This document shows positions 40,681 to 49,979 of a stretch of 54,971 bases of DNA, one piece after another; within the stretch, counting starts at the first letter, position 1; the number at the start of each line of letters is the position of its first letter. Source of the DNA: Clostridia bacterium (lineage in GTDB: Bacteria > Bacillota > Clostridia > Christensenellales > CAG-138); NCBI GenBank assembly GCA_030526995.1, contig JAUNBP010000007.1, positions 1 through 54,971 on the forward strand, in the 5' to 3' direction. Position numbers and translations under genes: made by a program. Under the pieces are notes generated by a model that was not told the origin of the DNA, searched no databases, and worked only from the letters and a program-made list of their open reading frames with translations.

Positions 40681-42300
40681 ATGCTGAAAGTGTATTTAGT
40701 AGACGATGAAGGCGTTGTCAGGGAGGGCTTAAAGGACGGGATTCCTTGGGCGCAGTACGGGTTTGAGTTCATTGGCTCCGCTCCCGACGGCGAGATGGCG
40801 CTGCCCCAGATTCGAAGGTTAAAGCCGGACGTATTGATTACGGACATAAAAATGCCCTTTATGGACGGGTTGGCGCTCAGCAAGCTCGTCCACGAGGAGC
40901 TGCCCGAAACCAAGATTATCATCATCAGCGGGCACGACGACTTTGAGTTTGCGCGGGAGGCCATTGCCATAGGCGTTGAGCAGTACCTTCTAAAGCCCAT
41001 CACAAAGGCGTCGCTTATAAAGACCTTGGAGGTTGTCAAGGGCAAGATTGAGGAGGAGCGGGAGCAAAAGAACTACATCAAGCAGTTCCAGCTCGAGGCT
41101 CAGGAATACGAACAATATGCCCAGCGCAAGTTCTTTGAGCAGCTCATCTCCGGCACGCTTTCGGTTCATGAAATCTACGAGCAGGCAAAAAAGCTCGACG
41201 TCAACATCGATGCGGAGTATTACAACATCGTGCTGTTCACGGTTCAGCCCCAGACCGCCGTCACCAAGTATTCACAGCCCTTAGCGGAGCTTATAGAGGA
41301 CCTCATGGGCTTCTTTTTGCGCTATCCCGAATACCTGCTGTTCCGCTATAACCTAATGACCTATGCGGTGCTTATAAAGGGCTCCAAAGATAACATCCGA
41401 GCGATAAGCAGCCGCTGCACGGAGAATATCGAGCGGTACTGCGTTAAATCCTTCGATTCCCTCAACTGGTACGCCGCCCTCGGGGAGCCCGTGGAGAGGC
41501 TTAGCGGCCTGCCCCGCTGCTTTGCAAAAACGAGCAAGATATTATCCTATCGGCATCTGCTGCCGGAGAACCACATTCTAACCTCCGAGCTGCTTTCGCA
41601 GGCGGAGGCGCAGCCGCAGATTCACACCCTGTCCCAGCTCGACGTTACCAAGGTGGACTCGCTTTTGCTCCGCAATTTTCTGCAAACCGGACTTATGACC
41701 GAGGTGGGCGCCTTTGCTTCGGAATACCTAAACGCCTTGGGCGATGCAATTCACCTTCCGATTTTCCGCAAGTACATAATGCTAAACGTCCGCTTTAACG
41801 CAACGCTTGAGGCGATAGGCTACGGGTTCACCCAAGAGGAGTTTTTGCAGCCGCTCAAGTGCTTGGACTATGTGGAGAAGGAGATAGACGACCGAGAGCT
41901 GAAAAACTATATCATGGAAATTTTAGGCTGGACCATCACGCTTCGGGAGAGGATATCGAACAATCAGTACCGAACCATCCTAAACCGTGCAATCCGCTTT
42001 ATCGACAAAAACTATACCGACGAGGGCATATCCCTAAACACCGTGGCAAAGGCGGTCAACATAAGCGCAAACTATTTTTCAGGAATTTTCAGTCAGGAGA
42101 TGGGCTTGACCTTTGTGGAATACGTGACCCAAAAGCGAATGGAGCTTGCCAAGCGGCTGCTCCGCCAAACGTCGAAACGCTCGGGCGAGATTGCCTTTGA
42201 GGTGGGTTACAGAGACCCTCGGTACTTTAGCTTTTTGTTTAAGAAAACCCAAGGCTGCACCCCGAGCAACTACAGGGCGGGCGAAGAAGCAAAGCCATGA
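40681..42300 (+). CDS. YesN-type response regulator (AraC family)
   Basis: This 539-residue protein begins with a receiver domain (acceptor Asp55 in LITDIKMPF, acid pocket DDE near 8-10, Lys in LLKPI) and ends with an AraC-type double helix-turn-helix from about residue 435 (RAIRFIDKNYTDEGISLNTVAKAVNISANYFSGIF, then FEVGYRDPRYFSFLFKKTQG). The middle is the usual YesN linker. It forms a pair with the sensor kinase overlapping it by ATGA and is thought to activate the nearby sugar transport genes. The start is set by AGGTGGTGAG before ATG at 40681. Confidence 0.92.
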   Translation: MLKVYLVDDEGVVREGLKDGIPWAQYGFEFIGSAPDGEMALPQIRRLKPDVLITDIKMPFMDGLALSKLVHEELPETKIIIISGHDDFEFAREAIAIGVEQYLLKPITKASLIKTLEVVKGKIEEEREQKNYIKQFQLEAQEYEQYAQRKFFEQLISGTLSVHEIYEQAKKLDVNIDAEYYNIVLFTVQPQTAVTKYSQPLAELIEDLMGFFLRYPEYLLFRYNLMTYAVLIKGSKDNIRAISSRCTENIERYCVKSFDSLNWYAALGEPVERLSGLPRCFAKTSKILSYRHLLPENHILTSELLSQAEAQPQIHTLSQLDVTKVDSLLLRNFLQTGLMTEVGAFASEYLNALGDAIHLPIFRKYIMLNVRFNATLEAIGYGFTQEEFLQPLKCLDYVEKEIDDRELKNYIMEILGWTITLRERISNNQYRTILNRAIRFIDKNYTDEGISLNTVAKAVNISANYFSGIFSQEMGLTFVEYVTQKRMELAKRLLRQTSKRSGEIAFEVGYRDPRYFSFLFKKTQGCTPSNYRAGEEAKP

Positions 42301-43727
42301 AAGCCCTCCTAAAAAAGAGCAACAGTTCCATAGATAAGAAGCTGAAAAAGCTCCTTCTATCGGCATTGGCGATATGCTGCGGCATCGTGGGCGTAACGCT
42401 TGTGCTGTTCATCGTTTACAACATCCGCTATTCCAACATCTCCTCCAACATTGCAAGGGTGTCCCAGTTCAACCAGAACTTCAAAGAGGACATAGACCTC
42501 AAGATGTACTACTATGTAATTCAAAGCGACTATGCCCAAGGCCTCCCGATAGAGGAGGTGGAGACGGCGCAAGCCTTGGCGCAGAGCCTGCAAAACGACA
42601 CCGAAAACAGGGACAGCCTGAGGGCTATCAACAGCGTGTTGAGCCTTTGCGCAAACCTAAAGGAAAAGATTTATGAGATAGAACAAACCTCCGGCTATGA
42701 CGCCCAGATAGAACAGCTTGAAACGAACATATACGTGCTGACCGAGCTTATACAGCAATACATGTACAACTACCTCTATCACGAGGCGGGACAGCTTGCC
42801 GCCCTGCATCAGACCTTTCAAAGCAGGCTCCTATTGGAGGTCGTGTTGGTCTGTGTAGGCGCAGGAGTGATGATAGTTTTGATGGTGCGCCGCTCCCTTA
42901 CGCTCAGCAGAAGCATCACCCGCCCGATAGACGCCCTCTGCCTTCGGGCAAAGAGCATAGGCAGGGGCGACTTGACCCCGAGGGAGCCCGTGGTTGCCGA
43001 GGACGAAACGCTGCAAACCCTGAGCGAGGGCTTGGAGGAGATGGCGGCAAGGCTCAATCATCTGATGGAGGTCAACAGTCAGGAGCAGAAGCGGCTCTAT
43101 TCCATGGAGCTTGCGCTTTTGCAGTCGCAAATCAACCCCCACTTCCTATATAACACCTTGGACACGATAGTCTGGCTCATCGAGATGGGCAAGGAGCAGG
43201 AGGCGGTGGAGATGGTGGCAAGCCTCTCCAACTTCTTCCGCATATCGCTCAGCAAGGGCAGCGACGTTATCACGATGCGGGAGGAGGAATTGCAGGTTAG
43301 AAGCTATTTAGAGATTCAGCAGGTGCGCTACAAGGACATCCTCACCTATTCCATAGAGATGGATCCCGCCCTGCAAGACTGTCCCATCCCCAAGCTGACC
43401 TTGCAGCCGCTCGTGGAAAACGCCCTCTACCACGGCATAAAGCTAAAGCGGGGGCTGGGCAACATCCTTATTCGCTCCGGTATAAACGGCAGCGAGGCCT
43501 TTTTGGAGGTGCGGGACAGCGGTGCAGGCATGACAGAGGAACGCTTATCGCAGGTGCTTGCCTCCATGGAGGACGGGGAGATGCCGGTGGGCTTTGGCTT
43601 GGCTACGGTCTACAAGCGGCTGAGGCTTTTCTTCGGCGGACAGTGCCGAATGCACATAGAGAGCAAGGAGCAGACGGAAACCGTTGTGCGCTTCGAGTTC
43701 CCGCTTAAAAAGGAGGATAATATCTGA
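42297..43727 (+). CDS. YesM/LytS-type sensor histidine kinase
   Basis: This 476-residue protein has a first helix at residues 20-43, an extracellular domain of about 135 residues, a second helix at 178-199, a HAMP region (200-255) and a His_kinase domain with H282 (ALLQSQINPHFLYNTLD), followed by an ATPase domain with the N box LVENALYHGIK and GxGM motif. The extracellular part is short and helical, which suits sensing through a partner protein rather than binding sugar itself. The downstream gene encodes a binding lipoprotein, overlapping by one base. Confidence 0.92.
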   Translation: MKALLKKSNSSIDKKLKKLLLSALAICCGIVGVTLVLFIVYNIRYSNISSNIARVSQFNQNFKEDIDLKMYYYVIQSDYAQGLPIEEVETAQALAQSLQNDTENRDSLRAINSVLSLCANLKEKIYEIEQTSGYDAQIEQLETNIYVLTELIQQYMYNYLYHEAGQLAALHQTFQSRLLLEVVLVCVGAGVMIVLMVRRSLTLSRSITRPIDALCLRAKSIGRGDLTPREPVVAEDETLQTLSEGLEEMAARLNHLMEVNSQEQKRLYSMELALLQSQINPHFLYNTLDTIVWLIEMGKEQEAVEMVASLSNFFRISLSKGSDVITMREEELQVRSYLEIQQVRYKDILTYSIEMDPALQDCPIPKLTLQPLVENALYHGIKLKRGLGNILIRSGINGSEAFLEVRDSGAGMTEERLSQVLASMEDGEMPVGFGLATVYKRLRLFFGGQCRMHIESKEQTETVVRFEFPLKKEDNI

Positions 43728-44722
43728 TGAAACACGGCTTTAAGATAATTTTCGCCCTCATGCTCTGCCTTTTGCTTTTAGGCTGCGGGGCAGACAGACC
43801 CATGGAGGAGGGCGAGGAAAACGATCTCATCGTGGTGGGTTTTTCGCAGATTGGGGCGGAGTCCAACTGGCGGGTTGCAAACACCGAATCGATACAGGCG
43901 GCGTTGAGCGAGGAAAACGGCTTTATGCTGATATTGGACAACGCAAGGCAGCAGCAGGAAAACCAGCTCAAGGCGGTTCGCACCTTCATTCAGCAGGGCG
44001 TGGACTACATAGTCCTTGCGCCTATAGTTGAAAGCGGTTGGGAGAGCGTTTTGGAGGAGGCTAAGAGGGAGGGGATCCCCGTAATCATCATAGATCGCCG
44101 TGTCGAGGTCAGCAATCAGGGGCTTTTCACGGCTTGGATAGGCGCAAACTTTAGGCAGGAAGCGGAGACGGCTGTTTCGTGGCTCGAGGAGGAGCTGCTT
44201 TTAAGCGGGCGGGAAGATGAGCCCATAAACATCCTTCACGTGCAGGGAACCTTGGGCGGCACGGCTCAGATAGAGCGGTCGGCAGGGCTTTTAGAGGCGG
44301 TGGAAAGGCATTCCAACTGGACTGTCACCGCCCAACTCGTAGGGGAATACACCCAAGCAAAGGGCTATGAGGTCGTGCTCGAATACCTAAGGCAGAACCG
44401 AGACATAGACGTGCTGTATTGCGAAAACGACGACATGGCGTTTGGCGCAATGCAGGCGATGGACGAATTGAACATTGAGTACGGAGCGGACGGCGGGGTC
44501 ATAGTGATATCCTTTGACGCCGCGCGCACGGCACTTGAAGCCTGCATGGCGGGGAAGATAAACCTGTGCGTGGAATGCAACCCGCTGCACGGGCCCAAGG
44601 TTGCCGAACTCATTTGGCAGATGGAGGAGGGCGTGCTACCCCGAAAGGAAAATTTCGTCGATGAGGGCAGCTTTACCACCGAAATGCTGACCGAAGAGCT
44701 TATAGCGAACAGGGCCTATTAA
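43727..44722 (+). CDS. Sensory sugar-binding lipoprotein (YtfQ/XylF-like)
   Basis: This 331-residue lipoprotein (lipidated Cys20) is a type I periplasmic-binding-like protein: VGFSQIGAESNWRVANTESIQ, IDRRV, YCENDDMAFGAMQAMDEL and a sugar-coordinating VISFDAAR. Its start overlaps the stop of the kinase gene (TGATG), so it is made with the kinase and regulator instead of with the transporter. It is about half as similar to the transporter binding protein at 46290 as two ordinary paralogues. The arrangement resembles the XylFII-LytS-YesN three-part sensor known from Clostridium; the role as a co-sensor is inferred. Confidence 0.85.
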   Translation: MKHGFKIIFALMLCLLLLGCGADRPMEEGEENDLIVVGFSQIGAESNWRVANTESIQAALSEENGFMLILDNARQQQENQLKAVRTFIQQGVDYIVLAPIVESGWESVLEEAKREGIPVIIIDRRVEVSNQGLFTAWIGANFRQEAETAVSWLEEELLLSGREDEPINILHVQGTLGGTAQIERSAGLLEAVERHSNWTVTAQLVGEYTQAKGYEVVLEYLRQNRDIDVLYCENDDMAFGAMQAMDELNIEYGADGGVIVISFDAARTALEACMAGKINLCVECNPLHGPKVAELIWQMEEGVLPRKENFVDEGSFTTEMLTEELIANRAY

Positions 44723-44725
44723 AAC

Positions 44726-45811
44726 CTATTTTTCATAACTTATTTTGCTGCTTTCCCGTTCCGCCAAGTCCCACAAGAGCGCATGGGAGGCGCAGGTCTG
44801 CCCCCTTATCATTCTTATCAGCGTGTCGCAGGCGCAGCGGCTCATTGCCATAGGCCTGTGGGACAGGGAGGTTATGGGGATGTTGCTAAGCTCGCAGTAG
44901 TAGCTGTTGTCAAAGCTGACTACTGCCACCTCGTTGGGAACCCGCTTTTTTGCAAGCGTCAACGCCTTTATCAGGCGATAGGCCACTTCATCGTTGTAGC
45001 AGACCACCGCCGTGCAGTCCGAAAGATGCCGAAGGAGAAAGCGCTCCATAAGCTCCGACTTTAAGCCATCGTTTAGCGTTTCCCGCTCCTCCGTGGTGAA
45101 CCAGAGGATGTTCCTATCCTCCGGCAGCAGCCTTGCGTCCCGCAGGGCGTCCATGTAGCCGTGATACCGCTCAATCCCCTGAACGTCGTCGCTTTTGAAT
45201 ATGCCGGCAATCCGCCTATGCCCCTTGTCAATCAGATACTTTGTAAGCATATAGCCCCCGCCGAAGTTGTCGTCGCCCACGCAGACGGCGTCCTTGAGCG
45301 CAGCGTGCGCCCCGTGCAGGAACACCGTGGGCACGCCCTTTAGCTGCAGCTGTTCGTACAAATCGACGTTGGGATTGGGCAGCGCCGTCCTGCTCCCCTC
45401 CGCCAAGATGCCGCCGTTCGGCGTTTTTAGCAGCGAAAGGAGGATTTCACGCTCGGCCTTTAAGCTGTTTTCCGTAGCATGAACGGTCATCTCATAGCCG
45501 TATTCGGCAAGGACGAGCCCCACCTCCTCCAAGAGTGCAGGAAAGATGTATTCATTGGCATGGGTGATTATCACATCGATTTTATGCGGATTGCTGCCCA
45601 CCGTTTTGCATATATAGTAGCCGCTGCCCCGCCTGCTTTGGATAAGCCCCCTGTCTGCAAGGAGGGATAAAGCATGGCGAACGGTCTGTCGGCTAACCTT
45701 GTACCGAGCCGTAAGAGCAGCCTCGGAGGGGAGCTTGAAAACCCCGTCTTTTCTATACTGTGACAGCTCGCTTTCAATCGCATCGGCAAGAAGCTCGTAC
45801 TTTGCAGGCAT
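44726..45811 (-). CDS. araR: Arabinose repressor AraR (GntR/LacI type)
   Basis: This 361-residue repressor has an N-terminal GntR winged helix (residues 1-70, with LPSEAALTARYKVSRQTVRHALSLLADRGLI) and a C-terminal LacI-like binding core with KIDVIITHANEYIFPALLEEV and ERYHGYMDALRDA. The build and length match Bacillus AraR, which loses DNA binding with L-arabinose. It is convergent with the sensory lipoprotein gene and divergent from the transporter genes. GGGGG before the ATG serves as RBS. Two inverted copies of TACATTAT sit upstream, possible self-regulatory sites. Confidence 0.9.
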   Translation of the reverse strand: MPAKYELLADAIESELSQYRKDGVFKLPSEAALTARYKVSRQTVRHALSLLADRGLIQSRRGSGYYICKTVGSNPHKIDVIITHANEYIFPALLEEVGLVLAEYGYEMTVHATENSLKAEREILLSLLKTPNGGILAEGSRTALPNPNVDLYEQLQLKGVPTVFLHGAHAALKDAVCVGDDNFGGGYMLTKYLIDKGHRRIAGIFKSDDVQGIERYHGYMDALRDARLLPEDRNILWFTTEERETLNDGLKSELMERFLLRHLSDCTAVVCYNDEVAYRLIKALTLAKKRVPNEVAVVSFDNSYYCELSNIPITSLSHRPMAMSRCACDTLIRMIRGQTCASHALLWDLAERESSKISYEK

Positions 45812-45837
45812 GGTCTTTCCCCCTGTTTTTGTTTGAT

Positions 45838-45892
45838 TACATTATAACACGGAGCGCCGAAAATGGCTCCTGCGATTGTGTTTGATAATGTA
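45838..45892. promoter_or_regulatory. Twin inverted AraR-type operator candidates with -10 box
   Basis: TACATTATAACAC (45838-45850) and GTGTTTGATAATGTA (45878-45892) are inverted versions of TACATTATnnnACAC. The first one contains the minus-strand -10 box TATAAT of araR. Binding by AraR and looping between sites is inferred; the sequence differs from the Bacillus box. Confidence 0.5.
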
Positions 45893-46225
45893 TATAAATT
45901 CACGCTCCCCCTGAAAAAAGCAAAAAACTGCAAAAAAATGCAGAAATTTTTTTGGACATTTTTCAAACCTCAAAGTAAAATATTCAACCTCAAAACGCCG
46001 TTTTAGGCAGGATTTTTAAGGGTCGCAATCGCAAGTCTCCCCTGCCCCTTTGAAAATAATCGCAAAAATCGGTAATTATTCATACGCCAAAGGCGGAGTT
46101 TTCAAAACTTGTATGCTTTTTGCTTTTATAATCTCAAAACCTGTACGGGGTGAGAAAACGGGATTGTTGAATCGAATTTGCCTCGCATTGACGCTTTTGG
46201 CGGGGTTTGATAAGTTTTATTTGCA

Positions 46226-46242
46226 AGGAACGCAGCGTTCCT
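46226..46242. promoter_or_regulatory. Perfect 17-base palindrome before the binding-protein gene
   Basis: AGGAACGC-A-GCGTTCCT has eight-base arms and a one-base centre. It lies about 48 bases before the start codon and just downstream of a candidate -10 box, so it is either an operator or a stable 5' hairpin of the transcript. Confidence 0.5.
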
Positions 46243-46289
46243 AAGCGCACTATTTATAAAAATAATTTTTACAAAGGAGAGGAAACAAA

Positions 46290-47264
46290 ATGAAGAAACT
46301 AATCACACTGCTTTTGGTTCTGGCAATGGTAGTAGCCATGGTTGCCTGCGGAACTGCCACCGACGGAGACGCCGACGGCGACGCCCTCATCAAGGTAGGT
46401 ATCATCAACAACGACCCCAACGAGTCGGGATACCGCACCGCCAACGACAGGGACATGAAGGAAACCTTCACCGAGGAGAACGGCTACGACGCCTCCTTCT
46501 TCTACAGCCTGCGCAACGAAGAGCAGATTGCTGCAGCACAGACCTTCGTACAGGAAGAGGTTGACTACCTGCTCATCTCGGCAGCGGGTACCGCCGGCTG
46601 GGACACCGTGCTTCAGGACGCACAGGCAGCGGGCATCCAAGTCATTCTCTTTGACCGCACGATAGACGCCGACGAGAGCCTCTACGTTGCATCCATCGTC
46701 TCCGACATGGCGCTTGAAGGCGAGACCGCCGTTACATGGCTTGCAGGCCAAGGCCTGTCCGAGTACAACATCATCCACCTGCAGGGCGTTATGGGTTCTG
46801 CGGCACAGATTGGCCGTACCGGTGCGCTCGACGAGATGGTAGCGGGCAACGACAACTGGACGCTCGTAACACAGCAGACCGCAGAGTGGAATGCGGAGAA
46901 CGCGCAGCAGATTGTGCAGTCCGTGATTGACTCCGGCGAGAGCTTTAACGTAATCTATGCCGAGAACGACGACATGGCAAGGGGCGCAGTTGCAGCTCTG
47001 GACAATGCTAACATCTCCCACGGCGTAGACGGCGACGTCATTATCATGGGCTTTGACTGCAACAAGTGGGCTTTGGAAGAGCTCTTGGCAGGCAACTGGA
47101 ACTATGACGGCCAGTGCAACCCGTTCCAAGCCTCCTACATCGACGAGATTATCAAGAACCTCGAAAACGGAACTGCCCCTGCACAGAAGGTAGTTATCAT
47201 GGAGGAGAAGGGCTTTGACGCCACGACCATCACCCAGGAGGATGTTGACAACTACGGCATCTAA
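46290..47264 (+). CDS. Sugar ABC transporter binding lipoprotein (YtfQ-like)
   Basis: This 324-residue lipoprotein (lipidated Cys20) binds pentose or arabinofuranose/galactofuranose-type sugar for the ABC transporter encoded next. Family phrases include GIINNDPNESGYRTANDRD, LFDRTIDADESLYVASIV, HLQGVMGSAAQIGRTGALDE, YAENDDMARGAVAALDNA and FDCNKWALEELLAGN. It has a strong RBS and codon use suggesting high expression. A hairpin behind it likely stabilises the transcript or lowers read-through into the ATPase gene. Substrate L-arabinose is inferred from the araAD genes. Confidence 0.9.
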   Translation: MKKLITLLLVLAMVVAMVACGTATDGDADGDALIKVGIINNDPNESGYRTANDRDMKETFTEENGYDASFFYSLRNEEQIAAAQTFVQEEVDYLLISAAGTAGWDTVLQDAQAAGIQVILFDRTIDADESLYVASIVSDMALEGETAVTWLAGQGLSEYNIIHLQGVMGSAAQIGRTGALDEMVAGNDNWTLVTQQTAEWNAENAQQIVQSVIDSGESFNVIYAENDDMARGAVAALDNANISHGVDGDVIIMGFDCNKWALEELLAGNWNYDGQCNPFQASYIDEIIKNLENGTAPAQKVVIMEEKGFDATTITQEDVDNYGI

Positions 47265-47286
47265 ACTCTGACGCAAATCGGATTTT

Positions 47287-47336
47287 AGGCACGCGGTACG
47301 GAACGGGGATTAGCTCCGAGGCCGCATCGCGTGCCT
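47287..47336 (+). terminator. Intercistronic stem-loop between binding protein and ATPase genes
   Basis: Arms AGGCACGCG (47287-47295) and CGCGTGCCT (47328-47336) enclose a 32-base apical region and are followed by TCCTTTTATC. Such leaky hairpins usually give the binding protein more message than the ATPase and permeases. Confidence 0.65.
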
Positions 47337-47366
47337 TCCTTTTATCAAGGCATTAGGAGGTATATC

Positions 47367-48878
47367 ATGCAAAACGACGTGGTTTTAGAGATGCGGGGCA
47401 TCTGCAAGTATTTCCCCGGCGTGCGGGCGCTTGAGAACGTGGACTTTACGCTGAGGGAAGGCGAGATCCATGCGCTCATGGGTGAAAACGGGGCAGGCAA
47501 ATCCACGCTTATAAAGGTTTTAACGGGAGTCTATCCCAAGGACGGCGGCGAGATAAGCATTAAGGGCGTAGAGGGAAACGCCGTTATAAAGTCGCCGCAG
47601 GACGCCCAGCGTGCGGGCATAAGCACGGTTTATCAGGAGATAAGCCTCTGCCCCAATCTCACGGTGGCGGAGAATATGTATATAGGAAGAACGGGTGCCG
47701 TTGCGAGTTGGCGCAAGATGAACTCCGGCGCAAAGCGGCTGCTCGACACCCTCGGAATCCCCACAAGCCCCTCCCAGCAGCTCGGCAGCTGTTCCATAGC
47801 CGTGCAGCAGATGGTGGCAATAGCACGGGCGGTGGATATGGACTGCAAGGTTCTCATCCTCGACGAGCCCACCTCCTCCTTGGACGAGCAGGAGGTAGCA
47901 AAGCTGTTCAAGCTCATGCTCGACCTAAAGAACAAGGGCGTGGGAATAGTCTTTGTAACCCACTTTTTGGAGCAGGTCTATGAGGTATGCGACCGAATAA
48001 CCGTCCTTAGAGACGGCAAGTTGGTAGGCGAATATGTAATCGAAGATTTGCCTCGGGTTCAGCTCGTTTCCAAGATGCTCGGAAAGGAGTTGGGCGACCT
48101 CGACTCCATAGAGAAAAAGACCGCCAAAGAAGATATCCATAGCGAGGGCGAGGCGGTGTTAAAAGCCGAGGGCCTCTGCAGCGCAGCGGGGATTGCGCCC
48201 TTCGATTTTCATATAGGGCAGGGCGAGGTAAACGGGTTTACCGGACTTTTGGGCTCGGGAAGGAGCGAGTGCGTGCGCGCAATCTTCGGTGCCGACCACG
48301 TCACGGGCGGCACGATAACGATGAACGGCAAAAAGGTTCGCATAGCAAAGCCCCTCGATGCGATGAAAAAGGGCATAGGCTATCTGCCCGAGGACAGAAA
48401 GCAGGATGGCATCATAGGCGACCTCTCGGTCAGGGAGAACATCATCCTTGCCCTGCAGGTTATGAAGGGCTTTTTCCGCCCGTTTTCGAGGGCGCAGGCG
48501 GAGGAGTTTGCCGACGAGTACATAAGGCTCTTGGATATCAAGACCGCCTCTGCGGACACGCCGATAAAGTCCCTTTCGGGAGGAAACCAACAGAAAGTAA
48601 TTCTTGCACGCTGGCTTTTAACGCATCCCAAGTACCTCATCCTCGACGAGCCGACCCGAGGCATCGACATTGGAACCAAGGTGGAGATACAGAAGTTGGT
48701 GCTAAAACTTGCGGGGGAAGGCACTTCCGTGACCTTCATATCCTCGGAGTTGGACGAGATGCTCCGCACCTGCTCAAGGCTCATAGTCATGCGCGACAGG
48801 CGGGTCGTGGGCGAACTCAAGGGCGAGGAGCTGACTCAGGATAAAATCATGACTACCATTGCAGGAGGTGATATGTGA
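47367..48878 (+). CDS. Sugar ABC transporter ATPase, two nucleotide-binding domains
   Basis: This 503-residue protein belongs to the RbsA/MglA/YtfR group. The first domain has Walker A GENGAGKST at residues 39-47 and Walker B ILDEPTSSLDEQE; the second has the degenerate GLLGSGRSE and LSGGNQQKVILARWL with LDEPTRGID. This single chain energises import through the two permeases that follow. AGGAGG stands eight bases before the ATG. Its last codons overlap the permease start by four bases. Confidence 0.93.
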   Translation: MQNDVVLEMRGICKYFPGVRALENVDFTLREGEIHALMGENGAGKSTLIKVLTGVYPKDGGEISIKGVEGNAVIKSPQDAQRAGISTVYQEISLCPNLTVAENMYIGRTGAVASWRKMNSGAKRLLDTLGIPTSPSQQLGSCSIAVQQMVAIARAVDMDCKVLILDEPTSSLDEQEVAKLFKLMLDLKNKGVGIVFVTHFLEQVYEVCDRITVLRDGKLVGEYVIEDLPRVQLVSKMLGKELGDLDSIEKKTAKEDIHSEGEAVLKAEGLCSAAGIAPFDFHIGQGEVNGFTGLLGSGRSECVRAIFGADHVTGGTITMNGKKVRIAKPLDAMKKGIGYLPEDRKQDGIIGDLSVRENIILALQVMKGFFRPFSRAQAEEFADEYIRLLDIKTASADTPIKSLSGGNQQKVILARWLLTHPKYLILDEPTRGIDIGTKVEIQKLVLKLAGEGTSVTFISSELDEMLRTCSRLIVMRDRRVVGELKGEELTQDKIMTTIAGGDM

Positions 48879-49978
48879 TGCCACAGACGGCAAGACGGAA
48901 AAATAAATTCGTTCAGGGGCTTACGGGCTTGGCAAAGAAACAGCTGTTCATACCCTTTGTAGCCTTAATGCTGCTCGTTATAATCAACTTTATAGCCGAC
49001 CCGTCCTTCTTTTCCATAACGCTCGGAACGAACAGCGCAGGCAATCCCGTGCTTTCGGGAAACCTTATTACCATACTCAACAATGCCTCGGAGCTTGCAA
49101 TCCTTGCCATTGGCATGACGCTGGTGACGGCGGCATCCGGCGGACAGGACATAAGCGTGGGAGCCACGATTGCCATATCGGGCAGCGTGGTGCTCAGGGT
49201 TTTGTGCGGAACAAACACGCAGGTCTCCACCTTGCAAGCCCCCATCATCGTAGCCTTTTTGATAAGCTGCGTGGTCTCAATGTTCTTCGGTGCCTTTAAC
49301 GGAGTTCTCGTTGCAAAATTCAAGATTCAGCCCATGGTCGCAACGCTGATACTCTTCACGGCGGGCAGATCGATTGCGGCGTGGATAAACAACAACCGCC
49401 TTCCGATAGTAAGCGATGCAACCTTCGGCTATTTCGGAAACTTCATCCCGGGCTGCCCGATTCCAACACCGGTGTTCATTGCGGCGGCGTGCATGATAGT
49501 AATAGCCTTGGTGCTGAAATTTACCAACCTCGGGCTTTACGTTCAATCCGTGGGCATAAACGCCCAATCCTCGCGCCTAAACGGAATAAATCCTGCATTT
49601 ATCAAGTTTTTGACCTATGTCATCTTGGGGCTTTGCGTGGCGGTGGCAGCCTTTATAAAGGTCAGCAGAAATGCTACGATAAATTACTCGGTAGTTGCCA
49701 AGGACATAGAGATGGATGCAATTTTGGCGGTTGCCTTGGGCGGCAATGCGCTAAGCGGCGGAAAGTTTAGCATATCGTCCTCGGTGATAGGAGCATACGT
49801 AATACAGTTTCTGACCACGACGCTTTACAGCTTTAGGGTTCAGTCCGATGCGCTCTCGGCGTATAAGGCGGTCGTAGTCATAATCCTCGTGGTGCTCAGC
49901 GCACCCATAGTGCGGGAAAAGCTCTCCGAGCTTTGGAAGAAGCTCGCACCGAAAAAAGCCGTGAAGGAGGCGAATTGA
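48878..49978 (+). CDS. Sugar ABC transporter permease 1 (YtfT-like)
   Basis: This 366-residue protein has 8-10 hydrophobic helices and the family motif around NASELAILAIGMTLVTAASGGQDISVG and GGNALSGGKFSISSSVIGAY. It pairs with the following permease. The ATG at 48878 overlaps the stop codon of the ATPase gene; a GTG three bases upstream is an alternative. RBS is GGAGGTGATATGTG. Confidence 0.9.
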   Translation: MPQTARRKNKFVQGLTGLAKKQLFIPFVALMLLVIINFIADPSFFSITLGTNSAGNPVLSGNLITILNNASELAILAIGMTLVTAASGGQDISVGATIAISGSVVLRVLCGTNTQVSTLQAPIIVAFLISCVVSMFFGAFNGVLVAKFKIQPMVATLILFTAGRSIAAWINNNRLPIVSDATFGYFGNFIPGCPIPTPVFIAAACMIVIALVLKFTNLGLYVQSVGINAQSSRLNGINPAFIKFLTYVILGLCVAVAAFIKVSRNATINYSVVAKDIEMDAILAVALGGNALSGGKFSISSSVIGAYVIQFLTTTLYSFRVQSDALSAYKAVVVIILVVLSAPIVREKLSELWKKLAPKKAVKEAN

Positions 49979-49979
49979 T

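Larger units (their letters stand above)
45812..46289. promoter_or_regulatory. Long divergent control region between araR and the transporter operon
   Basis: These 478 bases hold no gene. Apart from the operator candidates there is an A-rich stem-loop (CTGCA...TGCAG, 45928-45943), a distant pair TTTGAAAA (46049) and TTTTCAAA (46099), a TATAAT (46127-46132) without -35 box, an alternative TTGACG-17-TAAGTT (46188-46216), and the palindrome AGGAACGCAGCGTTCCT (46226-46242). The missing -35 box upstream of a good -10 suggests activation, likely by the YesN-type regulator. Confidence 0.5.
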
